Under the pieces are notes generated by a model. The model was not told the DNA's origin. It saw only the letters and a list, made by a program, of their open reading frames with translations, and ran no database searches. From assembly GCA_031277035.1 (NCBI GenBank), contig JAISLY010000060.1:1-64000 (forward strand): DNA of 64,000 nt. Direction: 5' to 3'. Numbering within the stretch: the first letter of the stretch is position 1; each line of letters begins with the position of its first letter. Shown piece after piece: positions 37,345-48,137 of the stretch. The position numbers and the translations under genes were made by a program. This DNA comes from Coriobacteriales bacterium. GTDB lineage: Bacteria; Actinomycetota; Coriobacteriia; Coriobacteriales; UBA8131.

Positions 37345-37653
37345 ATGATCGCACCGAAACATCACATCCTCATCTGCGCTGGCACCAAGTTCGTAGGCGA
37401 TACGCTCGGAACCTGCCATTCCCGCAACGCAGCGGGGCTCGTGCAGCATCTCATCATGGAGCTTGAGGACCACGACCTCGCAAGCGATGTCATCGTGAGC
37501 ACCACAAGCTGCTATGGCATATGCGACAAGGGGCCCATCATGGTGGTCTATCCCGACGGCGTCTGGTACGGCAGGCTTGACACCGATGCCATTGAGGCCA
37601 TCGTCGAGGAGCATCTTGAGGGAGGCAGTCCGGTGGCACAGTACCAGATATGA
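37345..37653 (+). CDS. Thioredoxin-like [2Fe-2S] ferredoxin-domain protein
   Basis: ILICAGTKFVGDTLGTC (C-x12-C) and CYGIC (C-x3-C). Confidence 0.78.
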   Translation: MIAPKHHILICAGTKFVGDTLGTCHSRNAAGLVQHLIMELEDHDLASDVIVSTTSCYGICDKGPIMVVYPDGVWYGRLDTDAIEAIVEEHLEGGSPVAQYQI

Positions 37654-37694
37654 CGAAGCATCAAACCAACGGGATGCGGGAGAGAAACGCGGCG

Positions 37695-37920
37695 CCCTGA
37701 AACGCGGCGCCTCTTTCTCTCTCCTCTTCCCCTGTCTCATCTCTCCCCTCTCCCTCTCTTCTTTCTCCTCTCCCTATCCCTCAAATCCCATTCCGCCCAT
37801 CTCTCCCTCCTACCTCCAAATCCCAACAAAACCATCCCTCCTCTCTCCTCTTCCCCTGTCCCGTTTCCCCCCCCTCCCTCCTATCCCAGTCCTCCTCTCC
37901 CTATCCCTCAAATCCCAACA
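37695..37920. repeat. Approximately 225-bp polypyrimidine-rich tract with internal direct repeats
   Basis: Nearly uninterrupted C/T on + strand; ctctcctcttcccctgtc and ctcctctccctatccctcaaatccc each occur twice. Confidence 0.85.
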
Positions 37921-37925
37921 AAATG

Positions 37926-37939
37926 AACAAACGTTTGTT
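37926..37939. promoter_or_regulatory. Perfect 14-bp palindrome AACAAACGTTTGTT
   Basis: Direct reading; TetR-operator-like. Confidence 0.4.
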
Positions 37940-38019
37940 TCTTCACAAAAAAATCACACCTTACCCCCTAGCAATGCGTTTGCAAACCTGTCATACTGTA
38001 CTCACCTTGACAGAGAGGC

Positions 38020-38130
38020 GCGCAGGATGCCTCGATGTAAACGAGGAAGAGCACATTGGTTGCGAGCAGGATTGAGAGATCCTGCTACGACGCCCCTCGC
38101 TTCCAGTGTGCTCTTCCTCGTTTTTTATTT
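38020..38130 (+). ncRNA. Candidate structured RNA with terminator-like 3' end
   Basis: 16-bp perfect stem AACGAGGAAGAGCACA (38040-38055)/TGTGCTCTTCCTCGTT (38107-38122) enclosing hairpin AGCAGGAT-tgagag-ATCCTGCT, followed by TTTTTTATTT; alternative CCTCG/CGAGG hairpin upstream. Confidence 0.5.
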
Positions 38131-38388
38131 CCTCACGCCTACACCCCCCTGGTACCGCCCTGACCGCGCCCTTAACAGCGCGCCCACTCCACCGCCCACG
38201 CTCCGGGTTATAGGAGGCTTATAGGGTTATAGGACAAAACGTGGGCTTATAGGACAAAACGTGTGTCCGATTTTGAGCTATATCTGCTGGTAAACCTTCA
38301 AAAATCAAGCGTTTATAATTTCTGGAGGTTTTAAACGGCGAACCACCGGGCGCCGGACAGCTCAGCTTGGCCTGCCGAATTCGGTTGC

Positions 38389-38664
38389 TCATACCTTATA
38401 CATGAACTCAAAGACGTCCTCACGTTGCAGCGTAATCTGCAGACCAAGCCTCTCGCCGTCGGCAGCCAGGCGCTCCTGCAGGTCGTTAAAGGCGCACTGC
38501 TCCTCATCCATCGTCACCAGCATCGTCATGGAAAACATCTCGCCCAGAAGCGTCTGCTGAATGTCGTCGATATTCGCACCGGCCTCATAAAGCGTGGTTG
38601 CGACCGCAGCGACGATGCCCCTGCGATCCTTTCCCAATACACTGAGCACGGTTTTTGTCTTCAT
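38389..38664 (-). CDS. ACT-domain protein (UPF0237-like)
   Basis: KTVLSVLGKDRRGIVAAVATTLYEAGANIDDIQQTLLGEMFSMTMLV. Confidence 0.9.
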   Translation of the reverse strand: MKTKTVLSVLGKDRRGIVAAVATTLYEAGANIDDIQQTLLGEMFSMTMLVTMDEEQCAFNDLQERLAADGERLGLQITLQREDVFEFMYKV

Positions 38665-38727
38665 GAGTTGCCTTTCTTCAATCGTCAAGACCCTCTGCCG
38701 ATGCCCTCCAGAGGCGGGCGCTCTCCC

Positions 38728-41517
38728 CTACTGCTTCGTTACCGCATAGTCCATGCGGTCGTTCAGGTCGATGCGCACCTCGTCGCCCTCGTGGATGCTT
38801 CCGGCAACAATCTCGTTGGCCAGCAGATCCACGATGTTGCGCTGGATCAGGCGCTTTAAGGGCCGTGCGCCAAAAACCGGGTCAAAGCCGTCGATGGCCA
38901 GCTGCTCGGCGGCGGCGCGTCCAATCTCGACCGTTATCTTGCGATCAGCCAGGCGTTTGCGTACATCGGCAAGCTGGAGCTCAACAATCGCGTCGATATT
39001 TTCCATAGCAAGCGAGTGAAAGATTATAATATCATCAATGCGGTTCAGGAACTCCGGACGGAAGGTTGCCCGAAGCGCCTCGTCGATGGCGCGTTCCAGC
39101 TGCTTCTCATCGTCAAGCTCAGTGTGCGTCTCCCGCTTTTTAGCGGGCTTCTTCCGGCCTTCAATCGACTGGCCCAACTCTTCCATCATCTCGTTCATAA
39201 GCGTGTCGATGCCGCCCTCGGCGCTCACTTTTGCCGCCAAATCGCCCTTGTCGCTGGTGGTCGCCAGACCCGCCAGCTTGCCACGGGCGCTCTTCTCGCC
39301 AATGCCGCGCGCGTTAAACTCACGGATAAACTGCGAACCAACATTGCTCGTCATGATGATAATCGCGTTGCGAAAACTGACGACCCGGCCCTGTCCATCG
39401 GTCAGGCGGCCATCGTCAAGCACCTGCAAAAGGATGTTAAAGACGTCGGGGTGCGCCTTTTCTATCTCGTCGAGCAGAATGACGCAGTAGGGCCGGCGCC
39501 GCACAGCCTCGGTCAGCTGGCCGCCCTCGTCGTAACCCACGTAGCCGGGAGGCGCACCGATGAGCCGCTGGACGCTGAACTTCTCCATATACTCGCTCAT
39601 GTCGATGCGCACCATCGCGCGCTCGTCGTCAAAGAGAAACTCCGCGAGCGTCTTTGCCAGCTCGGTCTTGCCAACACCGGTGGGGCCCAAAAACAGGAAG
39701 GTGCCGATTGGCTTGTCCGGGTCGGAGAGCCCTGCCCGCGAGCGGCGAATGGCCCCGGCGACGGCCGCGACGGCCTCATCCTGACCAACCACCCGTTTGT
39801 GCAGTTCGTCTTCGAGATGGACGAGTTTTTCCAGCTCACCCTGCATCATCTTACTCACGGGGATGCCCGTCCAGGTGGCGACAACCGCGGCAATCTCCTC
39901 CTCGGTAACCTCCTCCTTGAGCAGGCCGCCGCCCGCCTGCCGGTCTTCAAGCAGTTTTGTAGCAGCAGCAAGCTCGCTCTCCAGCTGCGGAATCGCGCCG
40001 TAGCGCAGCTCGCTTGCCCGCTGGAGGTCGTTTTCGCGCGCGGCGCGGTCATAGTCAATCTGCGCCTGCTCAAGCTCGGCCTTCAGAGTCTGCACGCGCG
40101 TGATGGCGTCCTTCTCGTTGGACCAGGTGGCCTTTACCGAATCAAGGCGGTTTTGCGTCTCTGCCATATCGTGGCGCAGGGCCTCCAGGCGCTCAACTGA
40201 GGCGGCGTCGGTCTCCTTGAGCAGTGCCTGCTCCTCTATCTGCATCTGAATCAGCTGGCGATCCACCGTGTCTATCTCCTCGGGCATCGAGTCGATTTCG
40301 ATGCGCAGGCGGCTTGCGGCCTCGTCCATCAGGTCGATGGCCTTGTCCGGCAAAAAGCGGTCGGCGATATAGCGGTTGGAGAGTTCGGCGGCCGCGACGA
40401 TGGCGGCGTCGGTGATGCGCACGCCGTGGTGGATTTCGTATTTCTCCTTGAGACCGCGCAGGATGGAGATGGTGTCCTCAACCGTCGGCTCGCCCACATA
40501 GACCGGCTGGAAGCGTCGCTCAAGGGCGGCGTCCTTCTCGATATATTTCCGGTACTCGTCAAGCGTCGTCGCGCCGATGGCGTGCAACTCACCGCGCGAG
40601 AGGGCCGGCTTGAGCATATTGCCCGCGTCAAGCGAGCCCTCGCCGCCAGCGCCTGCGCCGACGATGGTGTGCAGCTCGTCGATGAAGAGGATCACGCGGC
40701 CCTCGCTCTGCTCCACCTCGCGCAGCACCGCCTTGAAGCGGTCCTCAAACTCGCCACGGTATTTGGCACCGGCGAGCATCGCGGCGATGTCGAGCGCGAC
40801 GATGTCGCGGTCTTTGAGCGAGGAGGGCACGTCGCCGGCAACGATGCGTTGAGCCAGACCCTCGACGATGGCGGTCTTGCCGGTGCCCGGCTCGCCGATG
40901 AGCACGGGGTTGTTCTTCGTACGGCGGCTGAGCACCTGGATGGTGCGGCGAATCTCCTCGGCGCGGCCGATGACCGGGTCGAGCTTGCCGGCACGCGCCG
41001 CCTCGGTGAGGTTGCGGCCGTAGTGCTCAAGAGCCTCAAACTGCGCCTTGGCGTCGCGCTCAAGCACCCGGGTATCGCCGCGCAGCTCCTCGTAGGCCTG
41101 TTCGAGTCGGGAGCGCGTCACGCCCGCGACCGAAAGCGCCTTGCCTGCCGACCCCTTGTCCTCAGCAAGCGCGATGAGCAGATGCTCGGTCGTGGTAAAG
41201 CTGTCCTCCATTTTGGCCGCGACCTTCTCCGCAGCATCAATAACCTGCGTAAAGCGTGGAGAGGGCGGCGTGATGCCCATCACCTTGTTGCCGGTGACCC
41301 TGGGAGCAGCCTCCAGCTCAGCGGTGATGGCCTTGTTGAGGGCCTCGGGGTTGGCGCCCACGCGCTCGATGATGCTGTTGAGGTTGCCCTCATGCGAGTC
41401 AAGCAGGGCCTTGAGCAGATGTTCGGGCTCAAGTGCCGCAGCGTCGAGGTCGGAGGCGATGCCCATCGCTTCCTGAAAAGCCTCCTGCGAGGAAACTGCA
41501 AGTTTGTCCAAACGCAT
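38728..41517 (-). CDS. clpB: ATP-dependent chaperone ClpB
   Basis: Two AAA modules ([27 protein letters not shown]), coiled-coil middle domain, N-domain. Confidence 0.97.
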   Translation of the reverse strand: MRLDKLAVSSQEAFQEAMGIASDLDAAALEPEHLLKALLDSHEGNLNSIIERVGANPEALNKAITAELEAAPRVTGNKVMGITPPSPRFTQVIDAAEKVAAKMEDSFTTTEHLLIALAEDKGSAGKALSVAGVTRSRLEQAYEELRGDTRVLERDAKAQFEALEHYGRNLTEAARAGKLDPVIGRAEEIRRTIQVLSRRTKNNPVLIGEPGTGKTAIVEGLAQRIVAGDVPSSLKDRDIVALDIAAMLAGAKYRGEFEDRFKAVLREVEQSEGRVILFIDELHTIVGAGAGGEGSLDAGNMLKPALSRGELHAIGATTLDEYRKYIEKDAALERRFQPVYVGEPTVEDTISILRGLKEKYEIHHGVRITDAAIVAAAELSNRYIADRFLPDKAIDLMDEAASRLRIEIDSMPEEIDTVDRQLIQMQIEEQALLKETDAASVERLEALRHDMAETQNRLDSVKATWSNEKDAITRVQTLKAELEQAQIDYDRAARENDLQRASELRYGAIPQLESELAAATKLLEDRQAGGGLLKEEVTEEEIAAVVATWTGIPVSKMMQGELEKLVHLEDELHKRVVGQDEAVAAVAGAIRRSRAGLSDPDKPIGTFLFLGPTGVGKTELAKTLAEFLFDDERAMVRIDMSEYMEKFSVQRLIGAPPGYVGYDEGGQLTEAVRRRPYCVILLDEIEKAHPDVFNILLQVLDDGRLTDGQGRVVSFRNAIIIMTSNVGSQFIREFNARGIGEKSARGKLAGLATTSDKGDLAAKVSAEGGIDTLMNEMMEELGQSIEGRKKPAKKRETHTELDDEKQLERAIDEALRATFRPEFLNRIDDIIIFHSLAMENIDAIVELQLADVRKRLADRKITVEIGRAAAEQLAIDGFDPVFGARPLKRLIQRNIVDLLANEIVAGSIHEGDEVRIDLNDRMDYAVTKQ

Positions 41518-41654
41518 TGCCTACTCCTATCTACCAGGGCACAATCCACAAGAGGAAAGCCCACACAGAACCGCTTGCTCAATCCACACGATACCCACAC
41601 GAGGCCCACACGAGGCCCGCTCGGCGCCCCCACAGAGGCGCCCCCACAGAGGCG

Positions 41655-42041
41655 CTATTCCTTCCAGAGCCGGATGGCTCGCGAATCGCTGCGTGCAAGC
41701 GCGGTGATCTGCTCGCGCATCCGGTGTTCATGTACCCGCGCCTCAAGGCGCACGACGCGCCGACGCAGGTTCTCGATTTCAGCTTCCTTCCTGGCCAGGC
41801 GTCGTTCGAGATCGATAATCCGCATCACCCCGGCGAGATTGATGCCTTCGTCGGTGAGTTGGCCAATCAGTTCGAGCTGTTCGATGTCGGCCTGCGAATA
41901 GAGGCGCGTGTTGCCCGAGGAGCGCTTTGGTGTCACCAGGCCCTTGGTCTCATAGATGCGCAGGGTCTGTGGATGCACGCCCGCGAGTTCGGCGGCCACG
42001 CTGATCATATAGAGTGGACGGGTGCGGTCATTTGGGCTCAT
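41655..42041 (-). CDS. hspR: MerR-family heat-shock regulator HspR
   Basis: [46 protein letters not shown]; start overlaps dnaJ stop. Confidence 0.92.
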   Translation of the reverse strand: MSPNDRTRPLYMISVAAELAGVHPQTLRIYETKGLVTPKRSSGNTRLYSQADIEQLELIGQLTDEGINLAGVMRIIDLERRLARKEAEIENLRRRVVRLEARVHEHRMREQITALARSDSRAIRLWKE

Positions 42042-43084
42042 TGTGCGCCTCCTTCGATACTTTTCACGATGCCCGGGCGTATGTCGGCGCCCGTCGGGTC
42101 GCTCGCGGCCGCAAAGGCGCAAAGCGCCTCCTTCTGCTTCTCGTTCAGTTCGGCGGGCAGGCTGACGCGTGCCCGCACCTTGAGATCGCCCGAACCCTTA
42201 CCCTTCACGCGCGGCGCGCCCTTGCCCTTGACAACGAAGGTCTTCCCATCCTGCGTCCCTGCGGGGATGCGCAGCTTGACTTTTGAGCCGTCCGGCGCGG
42301 GCACGACAATCTGGGTACCCAGCGCGGCCTCGGCTATCCCGATAGGCAGCTCAAGGACAACATCGGCGCCCTTACGGGTATACAGCGGATGCGGTTTGAT
42401 GGCGGTGACAATCAGCAGGTCGCCCCGCTCACCTCCGTTTACGCCCTCAGAGCCCTTGCCCTTGTATCGCAGTTTGCCGCCTTCGACCGCACCGGGAGGC
42501 ACCTTGACCTCTATCTGTTGCTCGCTGCCATCACCCGTGCGAATCGTCACGCGCTTCTGCGCACCGGAGAAGGCCTCCTCGAAGCTGACCTCAAGGGTCA
42601 CCTGTACCTCGCGGCCCTTTGTGCTGCGCTTGCCACCGAAGTCCCACTCGGTGCCAAAAGCGCCCTCCCCATTCGCCATGCGTGAGAAAATATCCCCGAT
42701 GCCGCCCAGCCCACCAATATCGACACCGTTTACGACCGTGCGCCAGGAGCCGCCGGGGCCGCCCGCACCGGGGCCACCGGGGCCGCCCCAGCCAAAGCCG
42801 CCGGGGCCACCCGCGCCCCTACCCGCGCCCCCACCCGCGCCCGCGCCGCCTGCCCTGCCGCCCGCAAAGGCGCCGTATTTGAGCATGGTGTCGTACTCCT
42901 CGCGCCGCTGCGCATCGGAGAGGGTCTCGTAGGCCTCGCTGATCTCCTTGAATTTGGCCTCATCGCCACCGGCATCGGGGTGATGCTTGCGCGCCAGCTT
43001 CTTAAAGGCCTTTTTTATCTCATCGGTGGAGGCGGCCTTCTTGACGCCGAGCACCTCGTAATAATTCTTCTCAGCTGCAACCAT
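42038..43084 (-). CDS. dnaJ: Chaperone DnaJ (CbpA-like, no Cys-rich zinc domain seen)
   Basis: J-domain [36 protein letters not shown]-rich linker, CTD. Confidence 0.92.
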   Translation of the reverse strand: MVAAEKNYYEVLGVKKAASTDEIKKAFKKLARKHHPDAGGDEAKFKEISEAYETLSDAQRREEYDTMLKYGAFAGGRAGGAGAGGGAGRGAGGPGGFGWGGPGGPGAGGPGGSWRTVVNGVDIGGLGGIGDIFSRMANGEGAFGTEWDFGGKRSTKGREVQVTLEVSFEEAFSGAQKRVTIRTGDGSEQQIEVKVPPGAVEGGKLRYKGKGSEGVNGGERGDLLIVTAIKPHPLYTRKGADVVLELPIGIAEAALGTQIVVPAPDGSKVKLRIPAGTQDGKTFVVKGKGAPRVKGKGSGDLKVRARVSLPAELNEKQKEALCAFAAASDPTGADIRPGIVKSIEGGAQ

Positions 43085-43109
43085 GCCTACCACCTCCTGT
43101 CATCATGCC

Positions 43110-43766
43110 TCATCGATCGCTTCTATCGCTCGCCTCACGCTTCGGGCCCCCACTTGAGACGGCCACCGTAGCCGGGCGCAGCACGCGATTGGCCATTCGG
43201 TACCCCTTCTGATACACCTGGGCCACGGTCTCGTCCGGTACCGTCGTATCCTCCAGCGTGCCGACCGCCTGATGCACGGTCGCGTCAAAGGCCTCGCCGA
43301 GAGGATCGATCGCCTCAAGGCCCTCCTTTGCCAGCACTTCGTTGAATTTGGAGAAGACTGCCGTGATGCCCTCTTTGAGGGAGGCCCCGTTGACCGTATC
43401 GCTGTGGTCGACGGCACGCTCCAAATCGTCGAGAACCGGCAGCAGTTTTTCCACCAGGCGCTCGGCTGCGCGGCTGCGTTCCTGTTCGCGTTCGGTGGCG
43501 ATGCGCCTGCGGAAGTTGTCCCATTCCGCCTGCAGGCGGGCGTAGCGATCGCGCAGTCGCTCAGCCTCAGCCTTCACCGCGTCAAGTTCCGTAAGCTCCG
43601 CAACAATCTCTGACTCGACAGCTTCAAAGTCGCGGGCCAGGTCTTCTATCGCTGCTGCGTCAGCGAGGATGGAGTCGTCTGCGGCCGCAGCTTCGCCTGC
43701 GGCTGCGGCCTTATCTGCGGCCGCAGCTTCGTCCATACCATCCTCATGTTTCTTTTTCGCAACCAT
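43110..43766 (-). CDS. grpE: Nucleotide exchange factor GrpE
   Basis: RYARLQAEWDNFRRRIATEREQ..., LPVLDDLERAV, operon context. Confidence 0.93.
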   Translation of the reverse strand: MVAKKKHEDGMDEAAAADKAAAAGEAAAADDSILADAAAIEDLARDFEAVESEIVAELTELDAVKAEAERLRDRYARLQAEWDNFRRRIATEREQERSRAAERLVEKLLPVLDDLERAVDHSDTVNGASLKEGITAVFSKFNEVLAKEGLEAIDPLGEAFDATVHQAVGTLEDTTVPDETVAQVYQKGYRMANRVLRPATVAVSSGGPKREASDRSDR

Positions 43767-43917
43767 GCTCACCTACCCTTTCGTCTACCCGGACTACCGT
43801 CACAACCAAGCTCGCCGCTCTCAGGCAAGCCAGTGGACGGGGGGGAGTTGTGGGGGTCGCACAGGAGGAAAAGAGGGGAAGCGCCCTCTCGTTCCCCCCT
43901 GTGTCCGCCGGAAGGCC

Positions 43918-45855
<1,938 letters not shown>

Positions 45856-45943
45856 TTTTGCCGCATCCTTTCTGTTGGTTGCCTTCTCCTGCAAACGGTT
45901 CGCGCAGGGCTCAGCGGCCCTGCGACTCATGTGCATACCAGAC

Positions 45944-45973
45944 AGTATAAAATCTAAGTGCGCTATTATCAAG
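45944..45973 (-). promoter_or_regulatory. dnaK promoter with degenerate HAIR-like element
   Basis: On - strand TTGATA-N17-TATACT; overlapping TCTAAGT-N7-TATCAAG (+ strand) matches 9/14 of HAIR CTTGAGT-N7-ACTCAAG. Confidence 0.5.
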
Positions 45974-46084
45974 TTTTGTAACCGATGCGTTGATAAGTAT
46001 GAGGGCGAAGGCGGGGGGACGAGGGCTCATCAGGCGAAGGCGGAGGGGCGAAGGCTCATCAGGCGACGGCGGGGGGACGAGGGC

Positions 46085-46173
46085 GGAGGCGGAGGGACGG
46101 TTCATGCGTCCCTCCGCCTCCAACTGCGTTCGGCTTCGTAAACGCCCCTGTCCGCAGGACGCATGAACCGTCC
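46085..46173. repeat. Overlapping long inverted repeats (14-bp and 17-bp perfect arms)
   Basis: GGAGGCGGAGGGAC-n9-GTCCCTCCGCCTCC (46085-46121); GGACGGTTCATGCGTCC (46095-46111) vs GGACGCATGAACCGTCC (46157-46173). Confidence 0.85.
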
Positions 46174-46174
46174 A

Positions 46175-46705
46175 CTAAGCTGTCTGGAGAGTGAGCAGAG
46201 CATCGCCGACTTTGATAGTGACCCCCTCTCCAACTCCTCGCGTCCCGCTTAGAGGAATACCGTCGATCAGCGCAGGATGCGTCGAACCATGATCCTCAAG
46301 CCAAAGCTGCCCCTGGGCATACCGCAGGGTCAACTGGTGACGGCCGACCTCGGTCTGCGGAATGATGATATTGTTATCTGCGGCGCAACCGATTCGAAGA
46401 CTCGCCCCGTCCTGCTGAACGATATAGGTGTCGTAGAGAAAGTGGCCGGGGAATTCCACGCGGACACGACAGGCAGGCGAGACAGACGATGCCTCCTGGC
46501 CTACATCGGGCAACGCTTTGAAAAGGCGCTCGGCCTCGACGGGTAGCGGCAAGGCGCCCAGCAGGACGCCCGGCAAGACGCCCGGTTCCTCCACCTCTCC
46601 CAGAAGCTCCAGATCCTCCCCCGCTTCCATAAAGGGATTCAGACAGCCAAAACAGACGTCCATGTCATCAAAGGCGGTCGCGCCACACTGCAAACAGGTC
46701 TTCAT
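46175..46705 (-). CDS. Zinc-ribbon/FHA domain protein
   Basis: N-terminal CLQCG...CFGC; FHA-like 'RIGCAADNNIIIPQTEVGRHQLTLRYAQGQLWLEDHGSTHPALIDG'. Confidence 0.82.
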   Translation of the reverse strand: MKTCLQCGATAFDDMDVCFGCLNPFMEAGEDLELLGEVEEPGVLPGVLLGALPLPVEAERLFKALPDVGQEASSVSPACRVRVEFPGHFLYDTYIVQQDGASLRIGCAADNNIIIPQTEVGRHQLTLRYAQGQLWLEDHGSTHPALIDGIPLSGTRGVGEGVTIKVGDALLTLQTA

Positions 46706-46745
46706 GGCCTTCTCCTCTTCATGGCCTTCTCCCTTGCCTACTGCT

Positions 46746-47060
46746 TCACGTACTGCTCAAACGGATCAGGTCACCGGCTTCATACCAGGCAGCCTGCGGA
46801 TTGGCGCGGCGTTCAAGCGTTCCGACCGCCTTGCGACACGCGAGGAGACGGTTGGGTGGCAGATCGCGTGCGACAGAAAGCACCCTGCCCTGCGAGTTGA
46901 CGAAGGCGACGTCGATCGACGCATCCATACCAAAGGTATGGATGCGAGAGCAGGGCGTCAGCAGCAGCGCCTCCCCATCACGGCATACCTGTTTGCGCAA
47001 AAGCCCACACAGGCGCTCAAACATCGTCGATGCGATTCGGAAGCGTCCCGAATAGCTCAT
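46746..47060 (-). CDS. DUF192-domain protein
   Basis: ERLCGLLRK...LLLTPCSRIHTFGMDASIDVAFVNSQGRVLSV. Confidence 0.8.
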   Translation of the reverse strand: MSYSGRFRIASTMFERLCGLLRKQVCRDGEALLLTPCSRIHTFGMDASIDVAFVNSQGRVLSVARDLPPNRLLACRKAVGTLERRANPQAAWYEAGDLIRLSST

Positions 47061-47061
47061 C

Positions 47062-47670
47062 TCATAACACCTCCACAATCACAGAGCTTCCTGTGGGAAT
47101 GCTTACACATTGCACAAGCAGAAACGCAGATGCGCCACTCGCAGAGGGATAACTGAAGCTCAGCGGCACACCGGCCTGCTCACCGAGAGCACCCTGCCCA
47201 TCTGCATCCTCCAAGTTTCCGCCCCCCAGACCCGCATCCTCCAGGTTTCCCGCAAACATATCCCCGTCAAGCCGATACCAGCCCTGCGAGAGCAGGAAGT
47301 TGGTCACGAGCTGCGTCGCTTCCCCCCGTTGCCAACCGCAACTGTAGCCGATGACGGATCCGCCTGGAGCAACACCAATCAACTCAAAGCCCAAACCTGC
47401 CTGGGCAAGTCCGAGCGGATCTGTGTCGCCTGTCGCAATCGCCCCATAGGCCCCATGATTCTCACTTGAGCCATACGCTCCATGCGTCTCGCTGTATAGC
47501 GCATCGCCTGACATCGCTTCCAGCAGCGACGGCTGTCGCTGGTTAATGCGACTTTGCGCCGCCAGCACAAGCAGAAACGCCACGAAGGCCGCCAGGAAGA
47601 GCCCTGCGACCACAAGGCGCCTGCCTGTGCGTCTCACAGGAACACCCCCGGCCGATAGGGGTCGATGCAA
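47062..47670 (-). CDS. Hypothetical membrane-anchored protein of the Tad locus
   Basis: Single N-terminal TM (LVVAGLFLAAFVAFLLVLAAQS); position in operon. Confidence 0.6.
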   Translation of the reverse strand: MHRPLSAGGVPVRRTGRRLVVAGLFLAAFVAFLLVLAAQSRINQRQPSLLEAMSGDALYSETHGAYGSSENHGAYGAIATGDTDPLGLAQAGLGFELIGVAPGGSVIGYSCGWQRGEATQLVTNFLLSQGWYRLDGDMFAGNLEDAGLGGGNLEDADGQGALGEQAGVPLSFSYPSASGASAFLLVQCVSIPTGSSVIVEVL

Positions 47671-48137
47671 AAGATACGACTGTGCTCGATGCCGCTGAAA
47701 CTCACGCCGAAGAAGCGGTCGCCAAAGCCCCAGGGACGATAGCGCATACGACAGGTGAATTCCTCCTGGTGCGGCAGAAGCGAGAAGGAGGGGCCGCTCG
47801 ACGTGTCGCCCCCGCCGCCCTCACCGCTACCGCCGCCAAGGATGGCAGACTCCCGCGCATCCACCTCAAAACTGAGCCAGCCCCGCCCCTCAAAGGACTG
47901 CTCAATACGGGCTTGCACCGCCTGCGCACGTGAGATGGTGCCGTAGGCACCAAAGCCCGGCGAGGCCGCCTCAGTACGCACCGCCTCAGCCGCAACCCGG
48001 TCAAAACGCGCACAGTCCCCTAAAAAGACCATCAGATTAACGGCGATGCCAACGACGGCCAACAACACGGGAATGGTCACAGCGAGCTCCACCATCATCT
48101 GCCCACGAGTAGACAGACTTCTCACGCCCAACATCAT
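47634..48137 (-). CDS. TadE-like pseudopilin
   Basis: STRGQMMVELAVTIPVLLAVVGIAVNLMVFLGD. Confidence 0.82.
   Translation of the reverse strand: MMLGVRSLSTRGQMMVELAVTIPVLLAVVGIAVNLMVFLGDCARFDRVAAEAVRTEAASPGFGAYGTISRAQAVQARIEQSFEGRGWLSFEVDARESAILGGGSGEGGGGDTSSGPSFSLLPHQEEFTCRMRYRPWGFGDRFFGVSFSGIEHSRIFCIDPYRPGVFL

Noticed and set aside
39016-41901. Long plus-strand ORFs antisense to clpB
   Set aside because: clpB is unambiguous on the minus strand; these are shadow frames.
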